This document shows positions 1-5,651 of a stretch of DNA of 5,970 bases, in pieces. The DNA is taken from contig PXAU01000146.1 in the NCBI GenBank assembly GCA_003567075.1, positions 1-5,970 on the forward strand, written 5' to 3'. The notes beneath the pieces were generated by a model. It had not been told where the DNA came from, searched no databases, and worked only from the letters and a program-made list of their open reading frames with translations. Position 1 is the stretch's first letter. Every line of letters starts with the position of its first letter. This DNA comes from Trueperaceae bacterium. GTDB taxonomy: Bacteria; Deinococcota; Deinococci; Deinococcales; Trueperaceae. The position numbers were made by a program, and so were the translations under genes.

Positions 1-1349
1 GCGCGGTCGGCGCCGAGCTCGGCTTCCAGCAGCGCGCGGTGGTGCGCATCGTCGATGGCGACGTGGCCGATCCCGATCTCGTCGCGGACTTCGGCGACGG
101 CGTGGCACCGTTCGAGGCCGCGACCGGCACCGCGTTGGAGGCGCTCGAGCTGCAGGCCGACGCCGAGGACGCTCGCCCTGATCAGGCCCGGTTCGAAGGC
201 GTGCTGGCCTTCTCGTGGGAGGACCAGGGCGGCCTGCATGCCCGCTTCCACCAGCCCCTCGACCTCGGTCACGCCGACGGTCTCGAGTTCTGGTACCACG
301 GTGACGGCAGCGGCCGGCCGGTCAGGGTCGAGGTCGCCAGCGGCAGCGACCCCGCGCGCCCGTGGGAGCTCGTGTGGTCGGACGAGTTCGACGGGCCAGC
401 GGGCACGCTCCCGGACCCGGCCGTGTGGACGCCCGAGCTCGGCGATGGCACCGAGAGCGGCATCCCCGGCTGGGGCAACGCCGAGCGGCAGACCTACACC
501 GCCGATCCCGAGAACCTCTCGCTCGACGGCGACGGGAACCTCGTCATCCGCGCGCTGGAGACGCACGGCGAGGCAGAGCGCTGCTACTACGGCGCGCCCT
601 GCGAGTACACCTCCGCCCGCATCATCACCGCCGGCGCCGTCGAGGTCCTCTACGGACGCATCGAGGCGAGGATCCAGATCCCGTACGGGCAAGGCCTGTG
701 GCCGGCCTTCTGGATGCTCGGCAACGACATCGCCGAGGTCGGTTGGCCCGAGTGCGGCGAGGTCGACATCATGGAGAACGTCGGCCGCGAACCAGAGCGG
801 GTGCACGGCACGATCCACGGGCCCGGCTACTCGGGCGCCGGCGGCATCGGTCGCTTTACTACGCTGCCGGGCGGCGGGCGCTTCGCGGATGACTTCCACG
901 TGTACGCCATCGACTGGTGGCCGGGGCGCATCACCTGGTCGGTGAACGGCAGCGAGTACCTGACGCTCACCCCCGACGACCTGCCGAGCGGCGCGCGTTG
1001 GGCCTTCGACCATCCCTTCTTCCTGATCCTCAACGTCGCGGTCGGCGGCCACTGGCCCGGCTATCCCGACGAGACGACCACGTTCCCGCAGGCGATGCGG
1101 GTCGATTACGTCCGCGTCTACGGGGCGCCCGACACCGCCGCGCGCTTCGAGGCTGCCTTCGTCGACGAGGTCGAAGGGTGGCAGCGGGTGCGCATCCCGT
1201 TCTCGTCGCTGGGACGCGCCGAGGCGCAGCCGGCCGGCGCGCCCGAAGGGGCCTTCCGCCCGGACGAGGTGTGGGGCCTCACGCTCGAGGTGGGCGGCGG
1301 TGCCGGCGCCGCGATGATCGACGAGGTGCGTTGGTACACGCTGGAGTGA
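1..1349 (+). CDS. GH16 laminarinase-type beta-glucanase with split CBM-like domain (5' partial)
   Basis: This is a probable secreted endo-beta-1,3(4)-glucanase that hydrolyses laminarin or related beta-glucans. The frame is open to the left edge (first full codon at 3), so the start and any signal peptide lie outside; the GTG at 39 is probably internal. Residues are counted from that codon. Residues ~109-363 form the GH16 domain. They contain the entry motif WELVWSDEFDG, GWGNAERQTYT (144-154), GLWPAFWML and the catalytic signature GEVDIMENVG. In that signature E241 is the expected nucleophile, D243 the assisting acid and E246 the acid/base. The laminarinase-type spacing ExDxxE is intact. Residues ~13-107 (GLEFWYHGDGSGR) and ~364-436 (FVDEVEGWQRVRIPFSSL ending in IDEVRWYTLE) read as the two halves of one CBM11/CIA30-like beta-sandwich interrupted by GH16. 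The gene ends with TGA and converges on the SDR gene. Family assignment is firm; the exact glucan is inferred. Confidence 0.93.
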   Translation, partial: AVGAELGFQQRAVVRIVDGDVADPDLVADFGDGVAPFEAATGTALEALELQADAEDARPDQARFEGVLAFSWEDQGGLHARFHQPLDLGHADGLEFWYHGDGSGRPVRVEVASGSDPARPWELVWSDEFDGPAGTLPDPAVWTPELGDGTESGIPGWGNAERQTYTADPENLSLDGDGNLVIRALETHGEAERCYYGAPCEYTSARIITAGAVEVLYGRIEARIQIPYGQGLWPAFWMLGNDIAEVGWPECGEVDIMENVGREPERVHGTIHGPGYSGAGGIGRFTTLPGGGRFADDFHVYAIDWWPGRITWSVNGSEYLTLTPDDLPSGARWAFDHPFFLILNVAVGGHWPGYPDETTTFPQAMRVDYVRVYGAPDTAARFEAAFVDEVEGWQRVRIPFSSLGRAEAQPAGAPEGAFRPDEVWGLTLEVGGGAGAAMIDEVRWYTLE

Positions 1350-1358
1350 ACGCCCAGC

Positions 1359-1405
1359 GACCGGCCGGTTCGGCGGCTGCGCCCTGCGGCCCCGACCGGC
1401 CGGTC
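1359..1405. terminator. GC-rich inverted repeat between convergent genes (candidate bidirectional terminator)
   Basis: GACCGGCCGGT (1359-1369) and ACCGGCCGGTC (1395-1405) can form an 11-bp stem. A second stem can form inside its loop: GGCTGC (1375-1380) with GCGGCC (1386-1391), one G-U pair, around GCCCT. The structure starts 9 bases after the glucanase stop and ends 8 bases before the SDR stop, so it sits where either transcript would need to end. There is no T-tract on either side, so it is not a classical intrinsic terminator. It may act with Rho or as a 3'-end stabiliser. Each arm is also self-complementary. Confidence 0.5.
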
Positions 1406-1413
1406 TGCTGTCG

Positions 1414-2868
1414 CTACCGCCCCGGTCGCCCCACCAGGTCGCGGAGCAAACCGCCGAACACGAGCGCGTGCAGTGGCGTCACCAGCCACCAGTACGCGCG
1501 CCCCGCGAGGCCGCGCGGTCGGAAGGTGGCGGTCTGGCGCAGCCGCGGCGCGCCGTCGTCGCTTGGCTCGAGTTCGAACTCGAGCCACGCCTCGCCGGGG
1601 AGGCGCATCTCGGCGTAGAGCAGCAGCCGGCCGCGCTCGCGGTTCGCGACCAGCACGCGCCAGAAGTCGAGCGCGTCGCCGGGTCGCAGCTCGCTTGGGT
1701 GACGGCGCCCACGCCGCAGGCCGGTGCCGCCCACCAGACGATCGAGGAGGCCCCGAAGTCCCCACAGCCACTGCGCGTGGTACCAGCCCTGCGCGCCGCC
1801 GATGCGCCACAGTCGCTCGAGCACCACGTCGGCCGGGTCGTTGAGCGCAGCGCGGCGCGTGTCCTCGTAGACGCCCTGGCGCGGCACCTGCACCAACGCG
1901 TCGAGCTCGAGGTCGCTGCGGCTCGAGACGACCGCGTCGGTCCAGGACGACACCACCGACTGCTGCTCGATCCGCTGGAAGGCGAGCCGCACGGCCTCGT
2001 CGTACGGGATCAAGGTTCTCGGTGCGATGGCCTTGATGCGCTCGTCGCGGGCGACCACGTCGACCGTCATGGACTCGACCAGGTTCCGGGCCAGCGTGTA
2101 GCTCGTCGAGGTGACGAAGTAGAGCCAGTACGAGGAGAGCCTCGGCGTCAGCACGGGCACCGGGACGATCCAACGGCGCAGGCCGCGCACCTCGGCGAAG
2201 CGGAGCAGCATCGTCTGGTACGTGAGCACCTCGGGACCACCGATGTCGAAGGTCTCGCCGAAGGCGCGCGCGTCGCCGAGCACGTCGAGCAGGTAGCCCA
2301 GCGCGTCGCGGACGGCGATCGGTTGGGTGCGCGAGCGCAGCCAGCGCGGCGCCACCATCACCGGCAGCTTCTCGACCAAGTCTCGGATGATCTCGAAGCT
2401 CGCGCTCCCCGAGCCGACGATGATGCCGGCGCGCAGCACGGTGACCGGCACGCGTCCCTCGCGCAGCACCGCTTCGACGTGGCGGCGCGAGCCGAGGTGG
2501 CGCGAGAGGTTGCCCTCGTCGCCGAGGCCGCCCAGGTAGATGACCTGCCGCGCGCCGGTGGCGCCCAGGTACTCGCTGAAGGCACGCGCGGCCTGCGCTT
2601 CGAGCGCGGCGAAGTCGCCCCCGCTGGTCGCCAGGCTATGGACCAGGTAGTACGCGGCGTCGAGCTGACGCGGCAGGTCGGCCCCCTCGAGCGGTTCGAG
2701 CAGGTCGGCCTGGTGAACGTGCAGGCCGCGATCGGGATCGTGCTCGAGGGCGAACCGGTCGCGCGAGCGCACCACGCAATGGACCTCGTGGCCGGCCTCC
2801 AGCAAGAGCGGCAGGAGCCGCATGCCGATGTACCCGTTCGCGCCCGTCAGCAAGACCCGCACGGTCAC
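1414..2868 (-). CDS. YbjT-like atypical SDR / NAD(P)-binding protein with C-terminal DUF2867
   Basis: Predicted cytoplasmic NAD(P)-binding protein of 484 residues, close in length to E. coli YbjT. The N-terminal Rossmann fold begins at once with VRVLLTGANGYIG (TGxxGxxG at 8-15), followed by basic CVVRSRDR after strand 2, as in NADP-preferring members. HQADLLEP and YYLVHSL follow. The fourth-strand segment is IYLGGLGDEG, and the usual YxxxK catalytic pair is replaced by SRRHVEAVLR. This places it with NmrA-like/atypical SDRs, so dehydrogenase activity is doubtful. The C-terminal ~170 residues (from about 315, with GWYHAQWLWGLRG and DALDFWRVLVANRERGRLLLYAEM) match the DUF2867 pattern. The start is uncertain: GTG at 2868 (MTVRV) or GTG at 2862 (MRV), neither with a clear Shine-Dalgarno. 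The frame runs open to 3117, but that extension is low-complexity, Arg-rich and unlike the family. The gene ends in TAG and lies downstream of the DUF302 gene on the same strand, 264 bases away, so it is probably transcribed separately. Substrate unknown. Confidence 0.9.
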   Translation of the reverse strand: MTVRVLLTGANGYIGMRLLPLLLEAGHEVHCVVRSRDRFALEHDPDRGLHVHQADLLEPLEGADLPRQLDAAYYLVHSLATSGGDFAALEAQAARAFSEYLGATGARQVIYLGGLGDEGNLSRHLGSRRHVEAVLREGRVPVTVLRAGIIVGSGSASFEIIRDLVEKLPVMVAPRWLRSRTQPIAVRDALGYLLDVLGDARAFGETFDIGGPEVLTYQTMLLRFAEVRGLRRWIVPVPVLTPRLSSYWLYFVTSTSYTLARNLVESMTVDVVARDERIKAIAPRTLIPYDEAVRLAFQRIEQQSVVSSWTDAVVSSRSDLELDALVQVPRQGVYEDTRRAALNDPADVVLERLWRIGGAQGWYHAQWLWGLRGLLDRLVGGTGLRRGRRHPSELRPGDALDFWRVLVANRERGRLLLYAEMRLPGEAWLEFELEPSDDGAPRLRQTATFRPRGLAGRAYWWLVTPLHALVFGGLLRDLVGRPGR

Positions 2869-3006
2869 AGCGTACGCGCTCGCTGGCGACGGGCCCGTGT
2901 GACTCGTGCGGCGCGGCGCCGTGCGGGGCAGCTTGACGCTACGGGCTCCGAGCCTAGCGGCGTGCCGTCGGTGCCGCCGTCCGCGGTGTGCCTCGGCGGA
3001 GGGCCC

Positions 3007-3091
3007 GAGCCCTACCGAGCATTGAACCCGACCGGACAGCGAACTCGGCTGGGAACTGAGCCCGATCGAACGTCGAACCCGACCGGACTCG
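3007..3091. repeat. Five degenerate 17-bp tandem repeats
   Basis: Five consecutive 17-bp units start at 3007, 3024, 3041, 3058 and 3075. Their first 14 bases follow GARCYCGRYCGRAC. The second and fifth units are identical over 14 bases (GAACCCGACCGGAC). Unit positions 1, 2, 4, 6 and 11 are invariant across all five. Most differences within the 14-base core are transitions. The array lies in the gap between the SDR start (2868) and the DUF302 stop (3133). Its last unit forms the left arm of the hairpin at 3077-3105. The rest of that gap (2869-3006) shows no convincing gene or promoter. Confidence 0.7.
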
Positions 3092-3105
3092 ATGGCCGGT
3101 CGGGT
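3077..3105 (-). terminator. Hairpin downstream of the DUF302 gene
   Basis: ACCCGACCGG (3077-3086) and CCGGTCGGGT (3096-3105) form a perfect 10-bp stem with a 9-base loop. On the minus strand it begins 28 bases after the DUF302 stop codon, a suitable place for a terminator. Only a short TTCG follows the stem, so there is no strong U-tract. The left arm belongs to the last unit of the 17-bp repeat array. The unit at 3024-3040 could pair with the same right arm as an alternative. Confidence 0.5.
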
Positions 3106-3132
3106 ATCGCTTCGCATGTGCTTACGTGTGGA

Positions 3133-3612
3133 TCAGTTGACCACCGAATGGATGAAGGCCTCGGTCTCGGCTGACGCCTTCTGCATGACGTCGTTGATGA
3201 CGCCGCCGAAGAGGCGAGCCACCAAGCCGCTGTTCATGCGCGCGACGTAGGTGGTGCCGTTGCTCGTCTCGTAGACGGAGACGCGGCACGGCATCATCGG
3301 GGTGACGATGCGCTCCTCGTCGCGCTCGAGGATCTCGATGGAGTGACGCGAGGAGCACAGGTCGAAGACGGTGACACCGGGCACCTCGGCACCGTGGTTC
3401 GCGACCACGGCCTGCATGTCGGTGTGGTTGAGGACGCTCCAGCCGGCGTCGGCGGCGGCCTCGCGGAAGATCGCAACGGTCTCCTCGAAGCCGTGCGGGC
3501 TCTCGTCTTGCAGCATCATCAGCGAGGGCGCTTGGGTCCACAGCAGGGCGGCCGCGGCGGCCAGGCCGAGGACGAAGCTGGTGACGGCGACGGTGAGGGT
3601 CTTGGTGTTCAT
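3133..3612 (-). CDS. Membrane-anchored DUF302 family protein
   Basis: A 159-residue protein. Residues 6-25 (LTVAVTSFVLGLAAAAALLW) form one hydrophobic N-terminal segment, either an uncleaved anchor or a signal peptide. The remainder is a single DUF302 domain (TT1751-like fold) facing outward. Recognisable pieces are FEETVAIFREAAADAGWSV (43-60), GVTVFDLCSSRHSIEIL (79-95), TPMMPCRVSVYE (104-115) and an acidic/amphipathic C-terminus. C86 and C109 are candidate metal- or sulfur-reactive residues. The ATG at 3612 is chosen because AGGAGA lies 4 bases upstream and the hydrophobic segment follows directly. The longer frame upstream translates a DNA repeat array. No biochemical function is established for the family. 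Genomic association with sulfur and thiol handling is known for relatives, and the palindrome at 3707-3723 fits such regulation, but that link is inferred. Confidence 0.9.
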   Translation of the reverse strand: MNTKTLTVAVTSFVLGLAAAAALLWTQAPSLMMLQDESPHGFEETVAIFREAAADAGWSVLNHTDMQAVVANHGAEVPGVTVFDLCSSRHSIEILERDEERIVTPMMPCRVSVYETSNGTTYVARMNSGLVARLFGGVINDVMQKASAETEAFIHSVVN

Positions 3613-3616
3613 GGGG

Positions 3617-3622
3617 TCTCCT
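3617..3622 (-). promoter_or_regulatory. Ribosome binding site of the DUF302 gene
   Basis: AGGAGA on the minus strand stands 4 bases before the ATG at 3612. This is the clearest Shine-Dalgarno in the window and it decides the start against the longer upstream reading frame. Confidence 0.8.
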
Positions 3623-3703
3623 GTTCTTGGTGGCGATGCCGACCTGCGTGGCAGGGGTTCGCCTGGAGCCCGGTGGCGGATGCCCGGGCGGAACGACGCC
3701 GGC

Positions 3704-3732
3704 ACGATACCCCATAGGGGTATTGAATGGAA
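3704..3732 (-). promoter_or_regulatory. Candidate promoter of the DUF302 gene
   Basis: Reading leftward, TATCGT (3709-3704) fits a -10 box at 4 of 6 positions. A weak TTCCAT (3732-3727) lies exactly 17 bases upstream as a possible -35. The spacer is filled by the palindrome at 3707-3723, so a bound repressor would block RNA polymerase. Predicted transcription start is near 3697, giving a leader of about 85 bases. The -35 match is poor (2 of 6), so the call rests on spacing and the operator. Confidence 0.4.
3707..3723. promoter_or_regulatory. 17-bp palindromic operator, CsoR/CstR-like
   Basis: ATACCCCATAGGGGTAT has perfect 7-bp arms (ATACCCC / GGGGTAT) around ATA and is conspicuously AT-edged in a GC-rich region. 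Operators of the CsoR/CstR/RcnR repressor family are short G/C-tract palindromes with TAC/GTA edges. CstR regulates persulfide and thiosulfate genes; CsoR regulates copper export. The site lies 95 bases upstream of the DUF302 ATG, inside the candidate promoter. No such regulator is encoded in the window. Confidence 0.6.
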
Positions 3733-3734
3733 GG

Positions 3735-3748
3735 GGGACACATGTCCC
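3735..3748. promoter_or_regulatory. Second short palindrome upstream of the DUF302 promoter
   Basis: GGGACA (3735-3740) and TGTCCC (3743-3748) flank CA. This 14-bp dyad lies 11 bases beyond the 17-bp palindrome, on the side of the putative -35. It could be an activator site or a chance dyad. There is no match to a regulator I recognise. Confidence 0.25.
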
Positions 3749-3817
3749 GACGCTCCGACCAAGCCGCCGCGCGACGCACTCCGGCCTGGTGAGCGCTCGT
3801 CGCGTACCAGCCAGTTC

Positions 3818-3913
3818 GCCGCCTGCGGCGCCCGCGAGGCCGCCTGCGGCGCTGGCGAGGCCGCATGCGGCGCTGGTGAGGCCGCCTGCGGCGCTGGCGA
3901 GGCCGCATGCGCG
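3818..3913. repeat. 21-bp tandem repeats with palindromic core (about 4.5 copies)
   Basis: Four full 21-bp units start at 3821, 3842, 3863 and 3884, with a decayed fifth from 3905. The typical unit is GCCTGCGGCGCTGGCGAGGCC; the core alternates between GCCTGCGG and GCATGCGG. Where units join, GCCGCMTGCGGC recurs at 3818, 3839, 3860 and 3881. The version GCCGCATGCGGC (3860-3871) is a perfect palindrome. The last copy (3902) breaks to GCCGCATGCGCG. The period is a multiple of three and translates to an Ala-rich heptad in several frames. No start, RBS or family match supports it as protein, so it is treated as intergenic DNA between divergent genes. Confidence 0.8.
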
Positions 3914-3947
3914 GGTTCGGGTGCGTCGTCCCTGACGGGCTGCGCGA

Positions 3948-3953
3948 TACACT
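3948..3953 (+). promoter_or_regulatory. Possible -10 box for the nanE-kinase operon
   Basis: TACACT within GCGATACACTGG matches the -10 consensus at 4 of 6 positions and lies 65 bases before the nanE ATG. No good -35 is found 16-18 bases upstream; the decayed end of the 21-bp repeat array lies further upstream. Weak call. Confidence 0.3.
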
Positions 3954-4004
3954 GGTGGGCGCGTGCGCTGCGCCCTGCCAAGTGCTGCGGTAGCGCTCGC
4001 CGTC

Positions 4005-4011
4005 AGAGAGG
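4005..4011 (+). promoter_or_regulatory. Ribosome binding site of nanE
   Basis: AGAGAGG ends 6 bases before the ATG at 4018, good Shine-Dalgarno spacing. It supports that ATG as the start. Confidence 0.65.
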
Positions 4012-4017
4012 TCCCAG

Positions 4018-4686
4018 ATGCTCCAGCCAGGCCTGATCGTGTCGTGCCAAGCCCGCGAGGACAACCCGTTGCGCGGGCCGCACTTCATGGCCGCGATGGC
4101 CCGGGCCGCGGCGCAAGGCGGCGCCGCTGGGCTTCGTGCCAACGGCCCCGCCGATATCCGCGCGCTCAAGGCGAGCACCGCCTTGCCGGTGATCGGCATC
4201 ATCAAGGCCGAACTCGAGGGCTACGAGGTCATCATCACACCCGACTTCGCGCACGCCCTGGCGGTGGCGGAGGCCGGCGCCGACGTGATCGCGCTCGACG
4301 CGACCGCCCGCCCGCATCCGGACGGCACCGCACGCGACCTGATCGCGCGGGTCAAGCGAGAGCTCGGCGTGCCCGTCTTCGCTGACGTCGCCACGTTCGA
4401 CGAGGGCATCGCCGCCGCCGAGGCCGGCGCAGATTACGTCGCCACCACGCTGTCGGGCTACACGAGCGACACGCAGGCGCCCCCGGGCGCGGGCCCCGAT
4501 CTGGCGCTGCTCGAGCGGCTGTGTCACGCGCTCGACGTGCCGGTCGTGGGCGAAGGGCGCTTCGAGACGCCCGAGCAGGTCGCGGCGGCCTTCGCGTTGG
4601 GCGCGTTCGCGGTGGTCGTGGGAACGGCCATCACCAATCCGCGCGAGATCACCCGGCGCTTCGTCCGGACGGTGCCGCCGCGGTGA
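4018..4686 (+). CDS. nanE: Putative N-acetylmannosamine-6-phosphate 2-epimerase
   Basis: Cytoplasmic (beta/alpha)8-barrel enzyme, EC 5.1.3.9, converting ManNAc-6-P to GlcNAc-6-P in sialic acid and ManNAc breakdown. At 222 residues it has the normal family length. Family landmarks appear in order: GLIVSCQA (5-12), GLRANGPADI (38-47), PVIGIIK (57-63), VIITP (71-75), IALDATARPHP (91-101), FADVATFDEG (121-130), TTLSGYT (143-149), PVVGEGR (175-181) and the phosphate-binding VVVGTAITNP (199-208). K63 and E179 occupy the places of the lysine and glutamate implicated in the deprotonation/reprotonation mechanism of characterised NanE. The ATG at 4018 has a good RBS and starts where the family starts. 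The stop overlaps the next gene's GTG (GTGA at 4683-4686), indicating a coupled operon with a sugar kinase. No sialic acid lyase or transporter is in the window, so the upstream substrate source is unknown. Confidence 0.95.
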   Translation: MLQPGLIVSCQAREDNPLRGPHFMAAMARAAAQGGAAGLRANGPADIRALKASTALPVIGIIKAELEGYEVIITPDFAHALAVAEAGADVIALDATARPHPDGTARDLIARVKRELGVPVFADVATFDEGIAAAEAGADYVATTLSGYTSDTQAPPGAGPDLALLERLCHALDVPVVGEGRFETPEQVAAAFALGAFAVVVGTAITNPREITRRFVRTVPPR

Positions 4687-5597
4687 TCGCGCTCGGGATC
4701 GACGCGGGCGCCTCGAGTACCCGCTGGCTGCTGCTGGACGAAGGCGAGTCCGAGCTCGGTCGGGGCCGCACCGGACCGATCACCGGTCACGTGTTCACGA
4801 CCGACGAGCGCCAGGAGAACCTGGCGCGCCTGCGGCAGCTGCTGGACGAGGCGCTCGCTCTCGCGCGGCCTGACGGCGTCGTGGCAGGCATCACCGGCCT
4901 GCACGCCGGCACCGAGGCTGCCGAGGTGCTCAGGCGCTGCGTGCTCGAGACGATCGGCGCCCCCGCACCGCGGGTCCTGGTGACGAACGACATGGACGTG
5001 GCGTACGCCGCCGCCTTCGCTCCCGGTGAGGGCGTGCTGCTCTACGCCGGCACCGGCAGCGTGGCGTACCACGTGGCCGACGACGGGAGCGTGGTGCGCG
5101 CCGGCGGGTACGGCTACCTGATCGACGACGCCGGCGCCGGTTACTGGATCGGTCACGAGGGCCTGAAGCAGGTGATGCGCCGCGCCGACGAGGCTGGCCA
5201 GCCCGCCTCGCTGCCGCTCGATCGCGCCGTCTACGCGGCGCTCGGCAGCGAGCGCTGGGAGGAACTGGTCGCCATCGTGTACGGCGGTGGCCGGAGCACG
5301 GTGGCGGCGTTGGCGCCAGCGGTCGCGCGGGCGGCCGACGACGGCGACGAGGCGGCGTTGCGCATCCTGGACGAGGCGGGCCGCGAGCTGGCGCGACTGG
5401 CCCACGTGGTGCAGCGCCGCGCCGGCGGCAAGCTGCCGGTCGCCTTCGCGGGTGGCATCGCGAGCATGCACCCGCGGCTCGGCGAGGCGCTGCGCGGGGC
5501 GCTGCCGGCTGGGACCGAGCTGCGGCTCGTCACGGTGGAACCCGTGCACGCCGCGGCGCGACTGGCGCTCGCGCGGGGCCGGGCCGATCCGGCGTAG
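4683..5597 (+). CDS. BadF/BadG/BcrA/BcrD-family sugar kinase (GlcNAc/ManNAc kinase-like)
   Basis: Predicted cytoplasmic ATP-dependent amino-sugar kinase of 304 residues, in the ASKHA fold shared with N-acetylglucosamine kinase. The N-terminal phosphate loop is GIDAGASSTRWLLLDE (5-20), with D7 binding Mg-phosphate. ITGLHAG lies at 70-76. VTNDMDVAYAAAF (100-112) carries D103, the likely catalytic base. The second phosphate motif is LLYAGTGSVAY (119-129). GGYGYLIDDAGAGYWIGHEG (141-160) is the family's hallmark and AFAGGIA (254-260) the adenosine motif. The GTG at 4683 is chosen because the first strand follows at once. Its overlap with the nanE stop (GTGA) implies translational re-initiation, and no independent Shine-Dalgarno is seen. 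The partner gene suggests it phosphorylates ManNAc, taking the job usually done by ROK-family NanK. GlcNAc or another amino sugar remains possible, because this family also includes glucosamine kinases. It ends in TAG and converges on the next gene. Confidence 0.92.
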   Translation: MIALGIDAGASSTRWLLLDEGESELGRGRTGPITGHVFTTDERQENLARLRQLLDEALALARPDGVVAGITGLHAGTEAAEVLRRCVLETIGAPAPRVLVTNDMDVAYAAAFAPGEGVLLYAGTGSVAYHVADDGSVVRAGGYGYLIDDAGAGYWIGHEGLKQVMRRADEAGQPASLPLDRAVYAALGSERWEELVAIVYGGGRSTVAALAPAVARAADDGDEAALRILDEAGRELARLAHVVQRRAGGKLPVAFAGGIASMHPRLGEALRGALPAGTELRLVTVEPVHAAARLALARGRADPA

Positions 5598-5618
5598 CGA
5601 CGCAGTCCTGCGTGCCGA

Positions 5619-5639
5619 TGCCGGGCCGAGCGGCCGGCA
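5619..5639. terminator. Hairpin between convergent genes (candidate terminator)
   Basis: TGCCG (5619-5623) pairs with CGGCA (5635-5639). GCCG (5625-5628) pairs with CGGC (5631-5634), leaving one bulged G at 5624 and a tight AG turn. The hairpin lies 21 bases after the kinase stop and 12 bases before the stop of the leftward gene. It lacks a T-tract, so a terminator role is only suggested by position. Confidence 0.35.
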
Positions 5640-5651
5640 CCGAAACAGCGC

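Noticed and set aside
2933..2960. Rightward promoter with TTGACG at 2933-2938
   Set aside because: The best -10 at correct spacing (TAGCGG) is poor, and the nearest rightward gene starts more than 1 kb away behind an opposing gene.
2869..3117. N-terminal extension of the SDR protein (frame open to 3117)
   Set aside because: The extension is Arg/Ser-rich, unlike the family, and would translate the 17-bp repeat array. Family members start a few residues before TGxxGxxG.
1468..3174. A 568-codon rightward open frame opposite the SDR gene
   Set aside because: It is a shadow of GC-rich codon structure. The opposite strand carries a recognisable TGxxGxxG Rossmann start and DUF2867, while this frame gives low-complexity Arg/His/Gln-rich sequence that runs through the intergenic repeats.
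3818..3913. CRISPR array
   Set aside because: The 21-bp units are directly adjacent without unique spacers, and no cas gene is present.
3613..3981. Longer DUF302 protein including an Ala-Pro heptad repeat
   Set aside because: The ATG at 3612 has AGGAGA at ideal spacing and is followed by the hydrophobic segment. The extension reads through the palindromic operator and the 21-bp DNA repeat.
3371..4036. Rightward open frame covering the 21-bp repeats
   Set aside because: It has no RBS, overlaps the DUF302 gene antisense, runs past the nanE start, and its repeat translation (Ala-Cys-Gly rich) looks like no protein family.
4521..4682. Kinase start upstream of the GTG at 4683
   Set aside because: It would overlap the well-supported end of nanE by up to 160 bases and add an Arg/Gly-rich segment before the family's first strand.
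4524..5549. Leftward open frame opposite the kinase
   Set aside because: It is a codon-bias shadow. All kinase motifs are on the plus strand, and this translation is His/Arg/Gln low-complexity.
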